Of a DNA stretch of 64,000 nt, positions 10,201 through 20,189 are shown one piece after another. The notes under the pieces were generated by a model. That model did not search any database, was not told where the DNA came from, and saw only the letters and a program-made list of their open reading frames with translations. Where the stretch lies: positions 39,127-103,126 of the forward strand of contig DAYVGO010000008.1 in the NCBI GenBank assembly GCA_045399315.1. Reading direction: 5' to 3'. This DNA comes from Arsenophonus sp045399315 (GTDB lineage Bacteria > Pseudomonadota > Gammaproteobacteria > Enterobacterales > Enterobacteriaceae). The position numbers and the translations under genes were made by a program. Numbering within the stretch: the stretch's first letter is position 1; every line of letters starts with the position of its first letter.

Positions 10201-11670
10201 TGTCAATTAATATCATTAAAAATCCCGATGTTATTTTTTCTCAAGCTAAAAATATTTATGAAAATTTTAATGAAAAATAGTGTTATTAAAAGAAAAGTAT
10301 TTTAAATTAGATTTAACAGATGAGTTTTCAAATTGATGGAGGAATATGTTATGGTTTGTCTATGATGTACAGGTGTCAGTTGGCGCAAGGTAGCTATGGG
10401 CAAGGCTATAAGTTTTTAGAATCAATTAAGGAGTTGAATCAGTTAAGTAATATAAAAATTACTAATGATATGGATGACTATGAAAAAATCATTATTGAAG
10501 CTAAAAAGTTACACTCTAATGCTAAAATTAATGATTTACTTCATGAAGCTATTTATATAGATAATTTTTTAATAAATATTCTTCATTTACTAAAATAAAT
10601 ATGGGTAGACTTAAGTAAGTTATCAATGCAAATAATAAAGATATTATGCAGTTTTGTCGAAATAATAAACTTTTTTCTGATAAAAAAAGCGTTAATTCTT
10701 TTATTGGTAAATTTTATGCAGAAAATATTAATCAAGTATTGAGTTAGCTTAATTTAAATGGCATAGAGATATTTATATAGAATAGCAACGTATTTGTACA
10801 GCAGAAAATATCTTATATATGCAAGATATTATTTTAAAATTTACCTAGGCTAAAAAAAAACATCATTGATATATATTCCAAAGATATTTATTTTTTCTTT
10901 CTAACTATAGTATTGCATATGATAGTAAGATTGGAACAAACAATTATTGTCTGATAGAGATATCTTTTCAGTCTCTCACTGATATATTCGATAGATTTAA
11001 GCCAGATTCTTATGATATTTATTTAGATATTGGCTTAAAAGCGCATTCAGTGATTCTAGCCATTGAGAATGATAACAATAATAATCCAATTTTTACCCTA
11101 TTTGACACAAATATTGGTGCTTATCATTTCACAGAAAAACAAAAATTAGCTGAGTTTTTTAATCAGCTTGCTTCTATCTATAATGTGGACAAGCAAGCAG
11201 ATGTAAATTTCACTTTTGCTATGGGAAGTTTTGTTAAGAAGAGAATATTACTAATCAACAAAATGACCAGAAAGAAAAACAGTTAAATCGTTTTTTGATC
11301 AACAATAATGAAATTTCGACTATTGCATTAGCCAAACTTATTGATAATCAACAGCATGTGAAAATTGACGATAAAATTTATCGCTATCGATGAGAAAACA
11401 CAAACAACTCAATTAGAAATTATTACACATAAAAAAACTTTTAATAAAAAAATAAAAATAACTTTCGATAGCCTTTTTGCTGATGAAATAAAAAATTTTA
11501 TTCAACAGCATAAATAAGATTTAAATAAATATCAGGGCAAACGGATATATTTGAATAGAAGCAACGATCACTACGATGTTTATCATAATTCTTATGCTCA
11601 TAATATTGCTATTTTACAACAGAGTATTGTAAAGGGTAAAAAACTGCCAGTAACAACAATTTGGCCATAA
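10201..11670 (+). pseudogene. Relic of a papain-fold (C58/YopT-like) cysteine protease
   Basis: A gene broken by many stops and shifts whose pieces read in one direction. The first piece starts at ATG 10201 (MSINIIKNPDV). The second, 10320-10598, holds GGICYGLSMM, the usual nucleophile-Cys context at a helix start. A third, about 10940-11285, holds AHSVILAI and, 20 residues after that His, TLFDTNIGAYHF, which fits the His and Asp of the triad; F-D-P/T-N followed by F is typical of YopT-like proteases. Later pieces in shifted frames (ENITNQQNDQKEK, EKTQTTQLEIITHKK) reach about 11670. C58 enzymes are secreted effectors that cleave host GTPases or related targets. The family call rests on motif context only. 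Confidence 0.5.
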
Positions 11671-11718
11671 GATAATTGATGATCTTCATGTGATTGTGGT
11701 TAATCACGCTTAAATTAT

Positions 11719-12309
11719 TTACCAGCACCACCTTTTTGTTGGAGTAATGATTTCCGGTAATGGTATATCCCACGGTGCAGTGGGAATTTTATCAACCAAT
11801 TGGCAATCATAGGCTAATCCAATCGGATAAAAGTGTTTTTTTTGCCAATTGGTAAGTAGCCTATCATAAAATCCGCCACCCATTCCCAATCTCTGTCCTT
11901 GTTTATCAAACGCGACTAAAGGGACAAACAAAATATCTAATCGCTCTATTGGCATAACATCCATTACATTAAGGATAGGTTCAGCAATATTAAAGCGATT
12001 TTTTATCAATATCGTGTTAACTTGATAGTGTAGAAATAGTAGGTGATGACGGTTAAATGGATGTAAAACGGGCAGGTAAATTTTTTTATTCTGAGCCCAA
12101 AGGTTTTTAATTAATAATTGAGTATTGATTTCGCCATTAAATGGCAGAAATAACCCGAAATGGGATGCCGAACGTATTAGTTCGTGTTCTAACACAAGGC
12201 GAGTTATTTTATCGGCAGCACTATTTTGTTGTTGGTATGTTAATTGTTGCCGATATTGTCGAATGGTTTGACGTATAATTTTCTGTCGCTTGCTTAAATT
12301 GTTAGACAT
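11719..12309 (-). CDS. fau: 5-formyltetrahydrofolate cyclo-ligase
   Basis: ATP-dependent conversion of 5-formyl-THF to 5,10-methenyl-THF (also known as YgfA). The 196 residues contain the N-terminal basic helix region KRQKIIRQTIRQYR, the FLPFNGEINT segment and the hallmark GMGGGFYDRLL near residue 140. It lies just downstream of 6S RNA on the same strand, the conserved ssrS-ygfA arrangement, and is probably read through from the ssrS promoter. Intact. Confidence 0.95.
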   Translation of the reverse strand: MSNNLSKRQKIIRQTIRQYRQQLTYQQQNSAADKITRLVLEHELIRSASHFGLFLPFNGEINTQLLIKNLWAQNKKIYLPVLHPFNRHHLLFLHYQVNTILIKNRFNIAEPILNVMDVMPIERLDILFVPLVAFDKQGQRLGMGGGFYDRLLTNWQKKHFYPIGLAYDCQLVDKIPTAPWDIPLPEIITPTKRWCW

Positions 12310-12442
12310 AAATTTGGGATAATTAATTTAGCGGGATGAAATAACACGGTTATGATTGTTCTTAGTACAAATTTTAGCTAGTTGTTAGAGCATAATACTT
12401 TGAATAGCAATATTATCAGCGTATTGATATTGCCAATTAAGG

Positions 12443-12640
12443 ACCTCCAAGATGCCGTTGCGGGCTGTAAACCCTTGAACCCAGGGTTCAAGGTAAACGT
12501 AGCATCGTTAACTTTAGGCTTCCTGGTTGCTAGGTTTTCCCTAGCTGACCAGGCATGCACACCATAAACAGATATCCACATTCTAGTTTTTTGAAATATC
12601 GGCTCATGGGACTCACCCGCTAACGAGCATCTCAGAGAAT
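12443..12640 (-). ncRNA. ssrS: 6S RNA
   Basis: Global regulator that binds the sigma-70 holoenzyme by mimicking an open promoter. On the minus strand the 5' end reads ATTCTCTGAGATG and the 3' end reads GGCATCTTGGAGG, which pair as the closing stem. Between them are the conserved TGAGCCGATATTTCA, the GAATGTGG element, and CCTTGAACCCTGGGTTCAAG followed by GGTTTACAGCC, all in the E. coli order. Length is about 198 nt against 184 in E. coli. Position between zapA and fau is conserved. End positions are estimated to within a few bases. Confidence 0.95.
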
Positions 12641-12737
12641 TCTAAACTATACCTTAACCTCTATTGTATGAAAGTAAATACAGAAAGCAACTTATTCTTA
12701 CTCTATTTTGGTATTAATGTTGATTTGTTCAGCTATT

Positions 12738-13067
12738 TTATTCTAACGGAGTAATTGTTCGTCCAGTGATGCGTACTTGCTCTTGCAATGCCTGTTCGAT
12801 CGTTTGTTGTAATACTCGAATCTTTTGTTCCATATTACCAGTGTAGTCCTGTGTTTTGATTTTTTCTTGAGCAAGCTCGTGGCAAATGTTTAATGCCACA
12901 ATAAAAATAAGTTGTTCGGTATTTGTGACGCCAGTTCGGTTTTTTAGATCTTTTAGGCGTTGCTCAAGCTCAGCCGCAGATGATTTTAAGGCATCTTGTT
13001 GTTCTTTAGGGCAATTAACCCTTAATGTTCGTCCTAAAATTTTAATATCAACAGGTTGTGCAGACAT
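12738..13067 (-). CDS. zapA: Cell division protein ZapA
   Basis: Cytoplasmic FtsZ-ring stabiliser that bundles FtsZ filaments and works with ZapB. The 109 residues equal the E. coli length. The globular N terminus (VDIKILGRTLRVNCP) is followed by a long coiled coil (residues ~25-100) that forms the dimer and tetramer. It lies upstream of ssrS on the same strand and divergent to ygfB, as in E. coli. Confidence 0.95.
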   Translation of the reverse strand: MSAQPVDIKILGRTLRVNCPKEQQDALKSSAAELEQRLKDLKNRTGVTNTEQLIFIVALNICHELAQEKIKTQDYTGNMEQKIRVLQQTIEQALQEQVRITGRTITPLE

Positions 13068-13251
13068 TATACCTTCCTGATTAAGTGGGGAGACGGAAAT
13101 ATAGTGGTAACATTTCGCTGCCCATAATTCTATTGATGCTATCAGAATAATTATGAGTAATATATGTGCAATTTGTGCACTTATCTAGTATAGCGACCTT
13201 CCTTGATGGTAGCATATTACAAATCAATATTATTAACGTAACTGAGTAGAC

Positions 13252-13827
13252 ATGCCAATACATAAATCTTTACCTAATTATCAAACTCTTGAGCTACTAT
13301 TGCAACAACAGAATGTTGCTTTAACAGCTGCAGAAATGTACGGTTTAATTACTGGCCTAATTTGTGGAGGCAATCATGATTGTAACTGGAAAAGTTTGCT
13401 TTATGAGCTAACTAATGGAGGATTAGCTTTTTCACAGATATTGACTAATCCACTACGTGAACTTTATGACTTTACCTTTGCATCTTTAGATAATAATGAC
13501 TTCATTTTTAATCTGCTATTACCAGAGGATTGTAGCGTGTTTGAGCGGGCTGATGCTTTAGCAGGCTGGGTTAACCATTTTTTATTAGGTTTGGGGGTTA
13601 AGCAACCTAAGCTCATGGAAAAAAAAGAATTAAATGAACTTGTTACAGATTTACGCAATATTGGTATGTTGGGTTATGACAAAAATGAAGATCAAAATGA
13701 GTTAGAACAGGCGTTGGAAGAGATTATTGAGTATGTTAAGGTAGCGGTTCAGCTCTGTTTTATTGCCTTTACGGAGGTAAAAAATCATCGAGTGAAATCA
13801 AAAAATAATAAACCAACTTTACATTGA
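13252..13827 (+). CDS. ygfB: UPF0149 family protein YgfB
   Basis: All-helical cytoplasmic protein of about 192 residues, first gene of the ygfB-pepP-ubiH-ubiI cluster. The 191 residues show the family segments EMYGLITGLICGGNH near residue 24 and WVNHFLLGLG near 103, with an acidic C-terminal third. In Pseudomonas a homologue modulates gene regulation; the role in this group is not settled. Intact; pepP begins about 50 bases later. Confidence 0.93.
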   Translation: MPIHKSLPNYQTLELLLQQQNVALTAAEMYGLITGLICGGNHDCNWKSLLYELTNGGLAFSQILTNPLRELYDFTFASLDNNDFIFNLLLPEDCSVFERADALAGWVNHFLLGLGVKQPKLMEKKELNELVTDLRNIGMLGYDKNEDQNELEQALEEIIEYVKVAVQLCFIAFTEVKNHRVKSKNNKPTLH

Positions 13828-13879
13828 TAGGCATAATATTCTCACCTATTATATGGCTTAGTTGCTTGCGGGAGAAGAC

Positions 13880-15190
13880 ATGACTCAACAATCATTTATA
13901 TCTCGTCGTTGTATGTTATTAGAAAAAATGGCACCTGCCAGCGTGGCTATCTTTTTTGCCGCTCGGCCTGCACAGCGTAATGCTGATTGTGAATATCTCT
14001 ATCGGCAACAGAGTGATTTTCTGTACTTAACCGGTTTTAGTGAGCCAGACGCGACGTTGGTTATCATTAAATATAATGAAACTGCTAGTAAGACTATACT
14101 TTTTAATCGTGAGCGTGATAAGGAGATGGAGACTTGGTTTGGTCGACGTTTAGGGCAGCAAGCTACGATTGCAAAATTAGGTGTTGACCAGGCATTCCCG
14201 TTTACTAAAATTAATGAACAACTTTATCAGTTATTAAATGGCTTAGAAATTATTTATCATGCGCAAAGTGAATTTGCCTACGCGGATGAGATTGTTGTTT
14301 CAGCACTTAATCGGTTAAGGCAAGGTAGTCGGCAAAAATTAAAAGCACCGACTGTGCAGATCGACTGGCGGCCAATGCTGCATGAAATGCGGTTATTTAA
14401 ATCAGCTGAAGAGCTTGCTCTAATGCGTCAAGCTAGTAAGATTTCTGCCGAGGCACATCTTAGAGCGATGAAAACCTGCCAACCTGGGATGTATGAGTAT
14501 CAACTAGCTGCAGAAATTGAGCATCAGTTTGCCAGTCAAGGCGCAAAATCGCCCGCTTATAAGACCATTGTCGGCAGCGGGGAAAATGCTTGTATTTTGC
14601 ATTATATAGAAAATGATGCTGTGATGAAGGCGGGGGATTTAGTCTTGGTTGATGCAGGAGCAGAATATCAAGGTTATGCGAGTGATATTACTCGCACCTT
14701 TCCAGTCAATGGTAAATTTAGTCAACCGCAGCGTGAAATTTATGACATTGTATTAACGGCATTAAATACGGCTTTAACCTTATACCGACCAGGCGTCACT
14801 ATTCATGAAGTAATGACAGCGGTTATAAAAATTAAGATCGAAGGTTTAGTTAAGTTAGGTATTTTGCAAGGTGAGGTAGATAAACTGATCGAAAGTAAAG
14901 CTCACCTACCTTTTTTTATGCATGGTTTAAGTCATTGGTTAGGGCTTGATGTGCATGATGTTGGTGATTATGGTCACAATCGAGATCGTCAATTGGAACC
15001 TGGTATGGTACTGACCGTTGAACCTGGGCTTTATATTGCCATGGATGCTGATGTACCTGAAGCCTATCGAGGAATTGGTATCCGTATTGAAGATGATATA
15101 GTGATCACCGAAGATGGAAATGAAAATCTGACCGCTGCTGTTATTAAAGATCCGCAAGCAATAGAAGCACTAATGGCTGTGGCTAAGTAA
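13880..15190 (+). CDS. pepP: Xaa-Pro aminopeptidase P
   Basis: Dimetal (Mn) M24B peptidase that removes an N-terminal residue before proline. I take ATG 13880, which follows GGAGAA by 4 bases, giving 436 residues (E. coli 441); the longer frame from 13862 would add six residues upstream of that ribosome site. The N-terminal domain spans residues ~1-170. The catalytic pita-bread fold has the ligand set VDAGAEYQGYASD (two Asp), HGLSHWLGLDVHD (His), EPGLYI (Glu) and IRIEDD (Glu). All metal ligands are present. The gene lies directly upstream of ubiH. Confidence 0.96.
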   Translation: MTQQSFISRRCMLLEKMAPASVAIFFAARPAQRNADCEYLYRQQSDFLYLTGFSEPDATLVIIKYNETASKTILFNRERDKEMETWFGRRLGQQATIAKLGVDQAFPFTKINEQLYQLLNGLEIIYHAQSEFAYADEIVVSALNRLRQGSRQKLKAPTVQIDWRPMLHEMRLFKSAEELALMRQASKISAEAHLRAMKTCQPGMYEYQLAAEIEHQFASQGAKSPAYKTIVGSGENACILHYIENDAVMKAGDLVLVDAGAEYQGYASDITRTFPVNGKFSQPQREIYDIVLTALNTALTLYRPGVTIHEVMTAVIKIKIEGLVKLGILQGEVDKLIESKAHLPFFMHGLSHWLGLDVHDVGDYGHNRDRQLEPGMVLTVEPGLYIAMDADVPEAYRGIGIRIEDDIVITEDGNENLTAAVIKDPQAIEALMAVAK

Positions 15191-15208
15191 GCATAGGTAT
15201 TTGAGAAG

Positions 15209-16387
15209 ATGAAAGTGATTATTGTTGGTGGTGGCATGATAGGGGCGTCATTAGCACTTGCTATTTCTGCCTTAAGTCAGGGAAAGGTTCAAGTTTCATT
15301 AATTGAAGCCAGTTTACCTAATAAGGCAAATCCTGGTTTTGACACCAGAACAATTGCACTGGCTTATGGCACTTGCCAAAAGTTTAATCAAATTGGTATA
15401 TGGCACGGATTAAAAAAGTATGTGACGCCAATTACTGACATTCTTGTCTCTGAATATGGACATGCTGGTGCAGTAAATATCAATGCCAAAGATTATTCCC
15501 TGCCTGCACTCGGTTATGTGATTGAATTGTATGAGGTAGGAAATTACTTATTTGAGCAGCTGAAAAAAGCGCCGGATGTTGAGTTATATTGTCCTGATGA
15601 AGTTATTGCGGTTGAGCGCTCTATTGACCATGTGTTAGTCAAATTAACGAGTGGTAAAGTTTTAACCGGACAGTTATTAGTTGCTGCTGATGGTAGCTAT
15701 TCCATGATAGGTAAAGCTGGTCAAATTGAATGGCAGCGAGAGTCTTACCAACAATATGCAGTTATTGCTAATGTTTTGACCAGTGTAGCGCCACATGGGC
15801 GAGCCTTTGAGCGTTTTACCCAATATGGTCCATTAGCAGTGTTACCTATGTCTAAAGGGCGTAGTTCGTTGGTTTGGTGTCACCCAGTGGAAAAACAGCC
15901 ACATATTATGCAGTGGTGTGATAACCAATTTATAGCAGAATTACAAAAATGGTTTGGCTGGCGGTTAGGTGAAATTAAGGCAGTTAGCCAGCGTTACTGT
16001 TTTCCCTTGTTGCTTTCTCAAGCCAAAAGACTAATTAGCCATCGGCTTGCTTTGGTTGGCAATGCGGCCCAAACTTTACATCCTATTGCTGGTCAGGGTT
16101 TTAATCTTGGTATGCGTGATGTGATGGTACTTGCCAATATAATTAGTGAAGTAGCCAATCATGGTGGTGATATTGGTGCTTATTCCGTGCTTATACAGTA
16201 TCAAATGCGACGCACTGATGATCGTCAAAGCACTATAAAGTTAACCGATAATTTGGTTCATTTATTTGCCAATAATCATCTGATTTTTGCTATTGGCCGT
16301 AATATTGGATTAATGGCCATGGAAACACTACCACTTATACGTGACATTTTAGCCCGCCAAGCGATGGGACAATCTTTTCATCTCTAA
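15209..16387 (+). CDS. ubiH: 2-octaprenyl-6-methoxyphenol hydroxylase UbiH
   Basis: FAD-dependent aromatic monooxygenase of ubiquinone synthesis, acting in the Ubi complex. The 392 residues carry the FAD-binding GGGMIGASLALA at residue 6, the mid-protein LVAADGSYSMI, and the second FAD motif with the UbiH-typical VGNAAQTLHPIAGQG near 285. The gene starts 18 bases after the pepP stop and is followed 26 bases later by its paralogue ubiI, an operon-like arrangement. Intact. Confidence 0.96.
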   Translation: MKVIIVGGGMIGASLALAISALSQGKVQVSLIEASLPNKANPGFDTRTIALAYGTCQKFNQIGIWHGLKKYVTPITDILVSEYGHAGAVNINAKDYSLPALGYVIELYEVGNYLFEQLKKAPDVELYCPDEVIAVERSIDHVLVKLTSGKVLTGQLLVAADGSYSMIGKAGQIEWQRESYQQYAVIANVLTSVAPHGRAFERFTQYGPLAVLPMSKGRSSLVWCHPVEKQPHIMQWCDNQFIAELQKWFGWRLGEIKAVSQRYCFPLLLSQAKRLISHRLALVGNAAQTLHPIAGQGFNLGMRDVMVLANIISEVANHGGDIGAYSVLIQYQMRRTDDRQSTIKLTDNLVHLFANNHLIFAIGRNIGLMAMETLPLIRDILARQAMGQSFHL

Positions 16388-16413
16388 CCTTTTAAGAAAG
16401 GAATATTTTAACT

Positions 16414-17649
16414 ATGCAATCGTTTGATGTGGTTATTGTGGGTGGTGGTATGGTTGGGCTGACTTTGGCTTGTGGATTACAGGGCTGTGGTATGAGAATT
16501 GCCGTTATTGAAAATTGTCCCCCACAACATCAATTTGATCCGCAAGAAGAGCCTTCACTCAGTGTGTCTGCCATTAATGCTGCGAGTCAGAAATTACTCG
16601 ATTATTTAGGTGTTTGGCAGACAATCGTGCAAAAACGAGTCGCTATTTATCAGCAGATGGAGGTTTGGCAACAGGATAGCTTTGGCCATATTCGATTTGA
16701 TGCTAAGGACTATTCTCTACCTTATCTCGGACATATTATTGAAAATTCGATCATGCGCGGATCTCTATGGCAACTCGCTCAATCAAGTGCTGATATTACC
16801 TTATTAACCGATAATATTTTGAAAAAAGTTATCTGGGGTGAGAATGAAGTATTTATGACTTTTGATAATGAGCAGATGGTGTCGGCACGATTAGTCGTTG
16901 GTACAGATGGCGCTAAATCATGGTTAAGGGAAAAAGCTGATATTCCAGTAACATTCTGGGACTATGAACATACTGCATTAGTCGCGACTATTCGGACTGA
17001 AATACCCCATATGTATATCGCTCGACAATCTTTTCATAGTGATAGCATTTTAGCATTCTTACCTTTACACGATCCTTATCTTTGCTCAATTGTTTGGTCG
17101 TTGCCAGCAATGCAAGCGCGTAGACGCTTGGATTTAGATGTTACTGTGTTTGAAAAAGAGTTAAGTGTTGCTTTAGATATGCGTCTCGGTTTCTGTCAGT
17201 TAATTAGTCAACGTCAGATTTTTCCACTGATTGGTCAGTATGCACGAAATTTTGTTGGTCAGCGCATAGCTTTGTTAGGTGATGCCGCGCACACAATACA
17301 CCCATTAGCCGGGCAAGGGGTAAATTTAGGCTTTATGGATGTTGCTGAGTTGATTGGACAATTGCGGCGTTTGAATACAACAGGTAAAGATATTGGTCAA
17401 TATCTTTATTTACAGCGTTATGAACGTAAACGCAAACATAGTGCTGCATTGATGTTGGCCAGTATGCAAGGATTGCGTCAATTATTTGATGGCGATAATC
17501 CAATGAAAAAAATGTTTCGTGGCGTGGGCTTGTTGCTAACTAATAAGCTACCAGTTATAAAGCCAAAGTTGCTGAATTATGCACTAGGAGTACATGATAT
17601 GCCGGAATGGTTAGCTCAGAGCACAACCAATTCCTCAGAAATACTTTAA
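16414..17649 (+). CDS. ubiI: 2-octaprenylphenol hydroxylase UbiI (VisC)
   Basis: FAD monooxygenase for C5 hydroxylation in ubiquinone synthesis, paralogous to UbiH. The 411 residues (E. coli 400) have GGGMVGLTLACG at residue 9, VGTDGAKSWLRE near 160, and LLGDAAHTIHPLAGQG near 285 with the following VNLGFMD. AGAAAGGAA precedes the start. In E. coli gcvTHP follows; here gcvT is broken and gcvH and gcvP are absent. Confidence 0.95.
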   Translation: MQSFDVVIVGGGMVGLTLACGLQGCGMRIAVIENCPPQHQFDPQEEPSLSVSAINAASQKLLDYLGVWQTIVQKRVAIYQQMEVWQQDSFGHIRFDAKDYSLPYLGHIIENSIMRGSLWQLAQSSADITLLTDNILKKVIWGENEVFMTFDNEQMVSARLVVGTDGAKSWLREKADIPVTFWDYEHTALVATIRTEIPHMYIARQSFHSDSILAFLPLHDPYLCSIVWSLPAMQARRRLDLDVTVFEKELSVALDMRLGFCQLISQRQIFPLIGQYARNFVGQRIALLGDAAHTIHPLAGQGVNLGFMDVAELIGQLRRLNTTGKDIGQYLYLQRYERKRKHSAALMLASMQGLRQLFDGDNPMKKMFRGVGLLLTNKLPVIKPKLLNYALGVHDMPEWLAQSTTNSSEIL

Positions 17650-17859
17650 CATATTAGAGTATTTTTTTAAATCTATCGTTTATGGGGCATGGTTCTATTA
17701 GTTAGAAATACTTATCTTAATCTATTTATTTTTGCTGCTTTTTTATTATTTTGCCTAGTTTATATCCGCTGTTTTTATGATGAATACTCTTACTTTAGCA
17801 ATAAGTATTTGCTTTAACAACTTAATTTGTCTATACATATTAATAAAGAAAACAGCACA

Positions 17860-18895
17860 ATGACAGTAAAACAAACTTCATTATATGAGCAGCATTTAGT
17901 GTGAATGCAACTATTATCGATTTTCATGGTGGTATGTTTGATATTTCTCATTTGACAATTGTTGATCTGCATGGGGCATTGTGCCGTGATTTTCTTCGTT
18001 ATTTATTAGTAAATGATGTTGCAAAACTATCAGAACCTGGTAAAGCGCTTTATAGCAGTATGTTAAATGCATCTGGTGGCGTGATCGATGATTTAGTTGT
18101 CTACTATTTTGATGATGACCACTATTATTTAATTACTAATTCTACCACTCGGCAAAAAGACTTAGCTTGGCTTAATCAGCATACGGAAAATTACCTTATT
18201 AATGTTCAAGTACGTGACGATCTGGCATTAATCGCTATACAGGGACCTGATGCTCAACAGAAAGTGCAATCTCGGCTTAATGAGCGGCAGAAAGCAATAG
18301 TGGTAGATATGCCATTTTTCTATGGTAAACAAATAGATGAATGGTTTATTACTAATTTAGGTTACACTAGTGAATCAGGCTATGATATAGCAATGCCAAA
18401 AGAACATGCTGTCAATTTTTAGCAAAAATTACTTTATTTGGGGATTAAGCCGGTAGGATTGACGGCACGGGATACTCTTCGCTTGGAAGCAGGCATGAAT
18501 CTTTATGGACAAGAAATGAGCGAAACGGTATCACCACTAGCAGCTAATATGGAGTGGTCAATTGCCTGGCAACCGGAAGGGCGCTGTTTTATCGGTCGAG
18601 ATGCACTATAAAGGCAACGCCAGATAGGTACAGAAAAATTAGTTGGTTTAGTGATGCGTGATAGAGGAATATTATGAGCTGATTTACTAGTTCGTTTTAT
18701 TGATCCAGCAGGTAAATTGTCTGAAGGTATCATTGTCAGCGGCACATTTTCTCCAACGCTTGGTTTAAATATTGCTTTAGCACGAGTACCCCGAAATATT
18801 GGAACACAAGCGGTTGTGCAAATAAAAAACATGAGATACCAGTTCAGGTTGTGAAACCCTGCTTTGTTCGTTATGGCAGAGGATTAATTAACTAA
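17860..18895 (+). pseudogene. gcvT: Aminomethyltransferase (glycine cleavage T protein), inactivated
   Basis: The T protein transfers the methylene of glycine to THF. Translation follows E. coli GcvT (364 residues) to its end, but there is a frameshift after LYEQHLV (TGA at 17902), an in-frame loss of about 21 codons where DFHG is joined straight to GMFDISH, then TAG 18420-18422 (a tryptophan in E. coli), TAA 18609-18611, TGA 18675-18677 and a frameshift near 18830. The right frame ends at 18895. gcvH and gcvP, which normally follow, are not here. The broken frame remains well conserved, so the loss is recent. Confidence 0.94.
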
Positions 18896-19244
18896 AAGGG
18901 ATCGGTATTATGTTTTTTTATGGCAGTTCTTATTAATAATTAGCCTATTAAAAAATAGTAATATATACAACTTTCTAAATAATATTTTAATCAGTTATTT
19001 TCGTTTAATAAAATCATATCATAACTAATGACAACGGTTATTAATTTTAATGTAATTATGCGTGATAAAATACAAATTAAAATAAACAACAAAATATGAT
19101 ATTGGTGATTAGCACATTAAATTTTTATAGCAACTAATTAGTAATTACTTTATTTAAATTTAAATGTTTTTATTAGATTATTTTAGCGTGTTTAAGATAA
19201 TTATTATTAATAATAATTTTGTCATTATTAAATATGTAGCGTTT
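18896..19244. other. AT-rich spacer after gcvT
   Basis: About 350 bases of very AT-rich sequence occupying the place where gcvH would follow. No trace of gcvH or gcvP can be read in any frame, and I see no structured element. Confidence 0.45.
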
Positions 19245-20101
19245 ATGACTGAAATAAATATGGAAGAACGATATAAAAAATTAATTGATTGGATTAAGAC
19301 ATTAAGACCAGCACCGGCATTATTGAACAATGGCTATGATAGTAATTCAAAACTTACGGTATCCACAGGGGATATTATTGGCGCTAATCAAGATAAAGAT
19401 TTGATCATTGCTCAACAACTTAATGAAATAAATAGAGACGGCACATCAACGGATGTTATTGCTGAAAAATTAGCAGAATCACCGGCAAATGGCCTTACTA
19501 TGTTAAGTACGATAGCAATGGGTGGTGTTGGTTATGATCCACAAAAACCATCCATGTCAGGTAATTCTGAAGCATATATAACTTATTCTGAGGAAATGAA
19601 GAAAAATGTGCTAATGATGGTGAAGGAAGATAAGTTACTCGATCTTAATTATTAAGAAGAGAATTATAATGAACTCATTGATAAGATTGTAGATATATAT
19701 GATAGTATTACTGGGGTTGATAAGAATAAGATTAAAAATTCAGTTACTCAGTTAGCTAAAGTTGCGTTATCTTATTCTGAACAGAAAAATACTAGTACCA
19801 ATTTACCCAAGGTGTTATCACATCGGCAAATAAAGATGATGTGAAATTTTATATAAACTCTTTTCATATTATATTTGAAAAGCAGGCTAGCAATACAAAA
19901 AGTCAGCCTACGGATAAATATGTTTCTCGTATACAGATAAAAAGCCTTGTACTAAAAATGCATACTTTTATTTATGATAAGAAAATTGCGGAAATTCTGC
20001 TTAATACGACTAGAAGTGATTTACAAGAATGGATAAAAAGAATGAAAACAAAAGCCAAAGATAAAAAAGAAATAATAACCTATTCTTTTGGTAATAAATA
20101 A
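19245..20101 (+). pseudogene. Broken gene of unknown function, first of a pair
   Basis: The frame starts at ATG 19245 (MTEINMEERYKKLIDW) and runs to TAA at 19653-19655. Reading continues in the same frame for about 60 codons (NELIDKIVDIYDSI, SVTQLAKVALSYSEQ), shifts near 19815, and then runs open from 19841 to 20101 (FYINSFHIIFEKQ to KEIITYSFGNK). Repaired, this would be about 285 residues: hydrophilic, helix-rich, without a signal peptide or membrane segment. I do not recognise the family. It sits in the gap left by gcvHP and is more AT-rich than the backbone genes, which suggests acquired DNA. Confidence 0.5.
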
Positions 20102-20189
20102 AAACTATCACCTCTTCTTATTTTTATTTTAAATAGAATAGGTAAATTAATTATTATTTTTTAAAATATATAATAAAATTGGATATTTT

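Noticed and set aside
12382..12581. Short frames on both strands at 12378-12581
   Set aside because: They coincide with 6S RNA, whose stems give open frames in both directions.
18503..18832. A 109-codon minus-strand frame over gcvT
   Set aside because: Antisense of the decayed gcvT text, with no recognisable domain; the plus strand reads as GcvT throughout.
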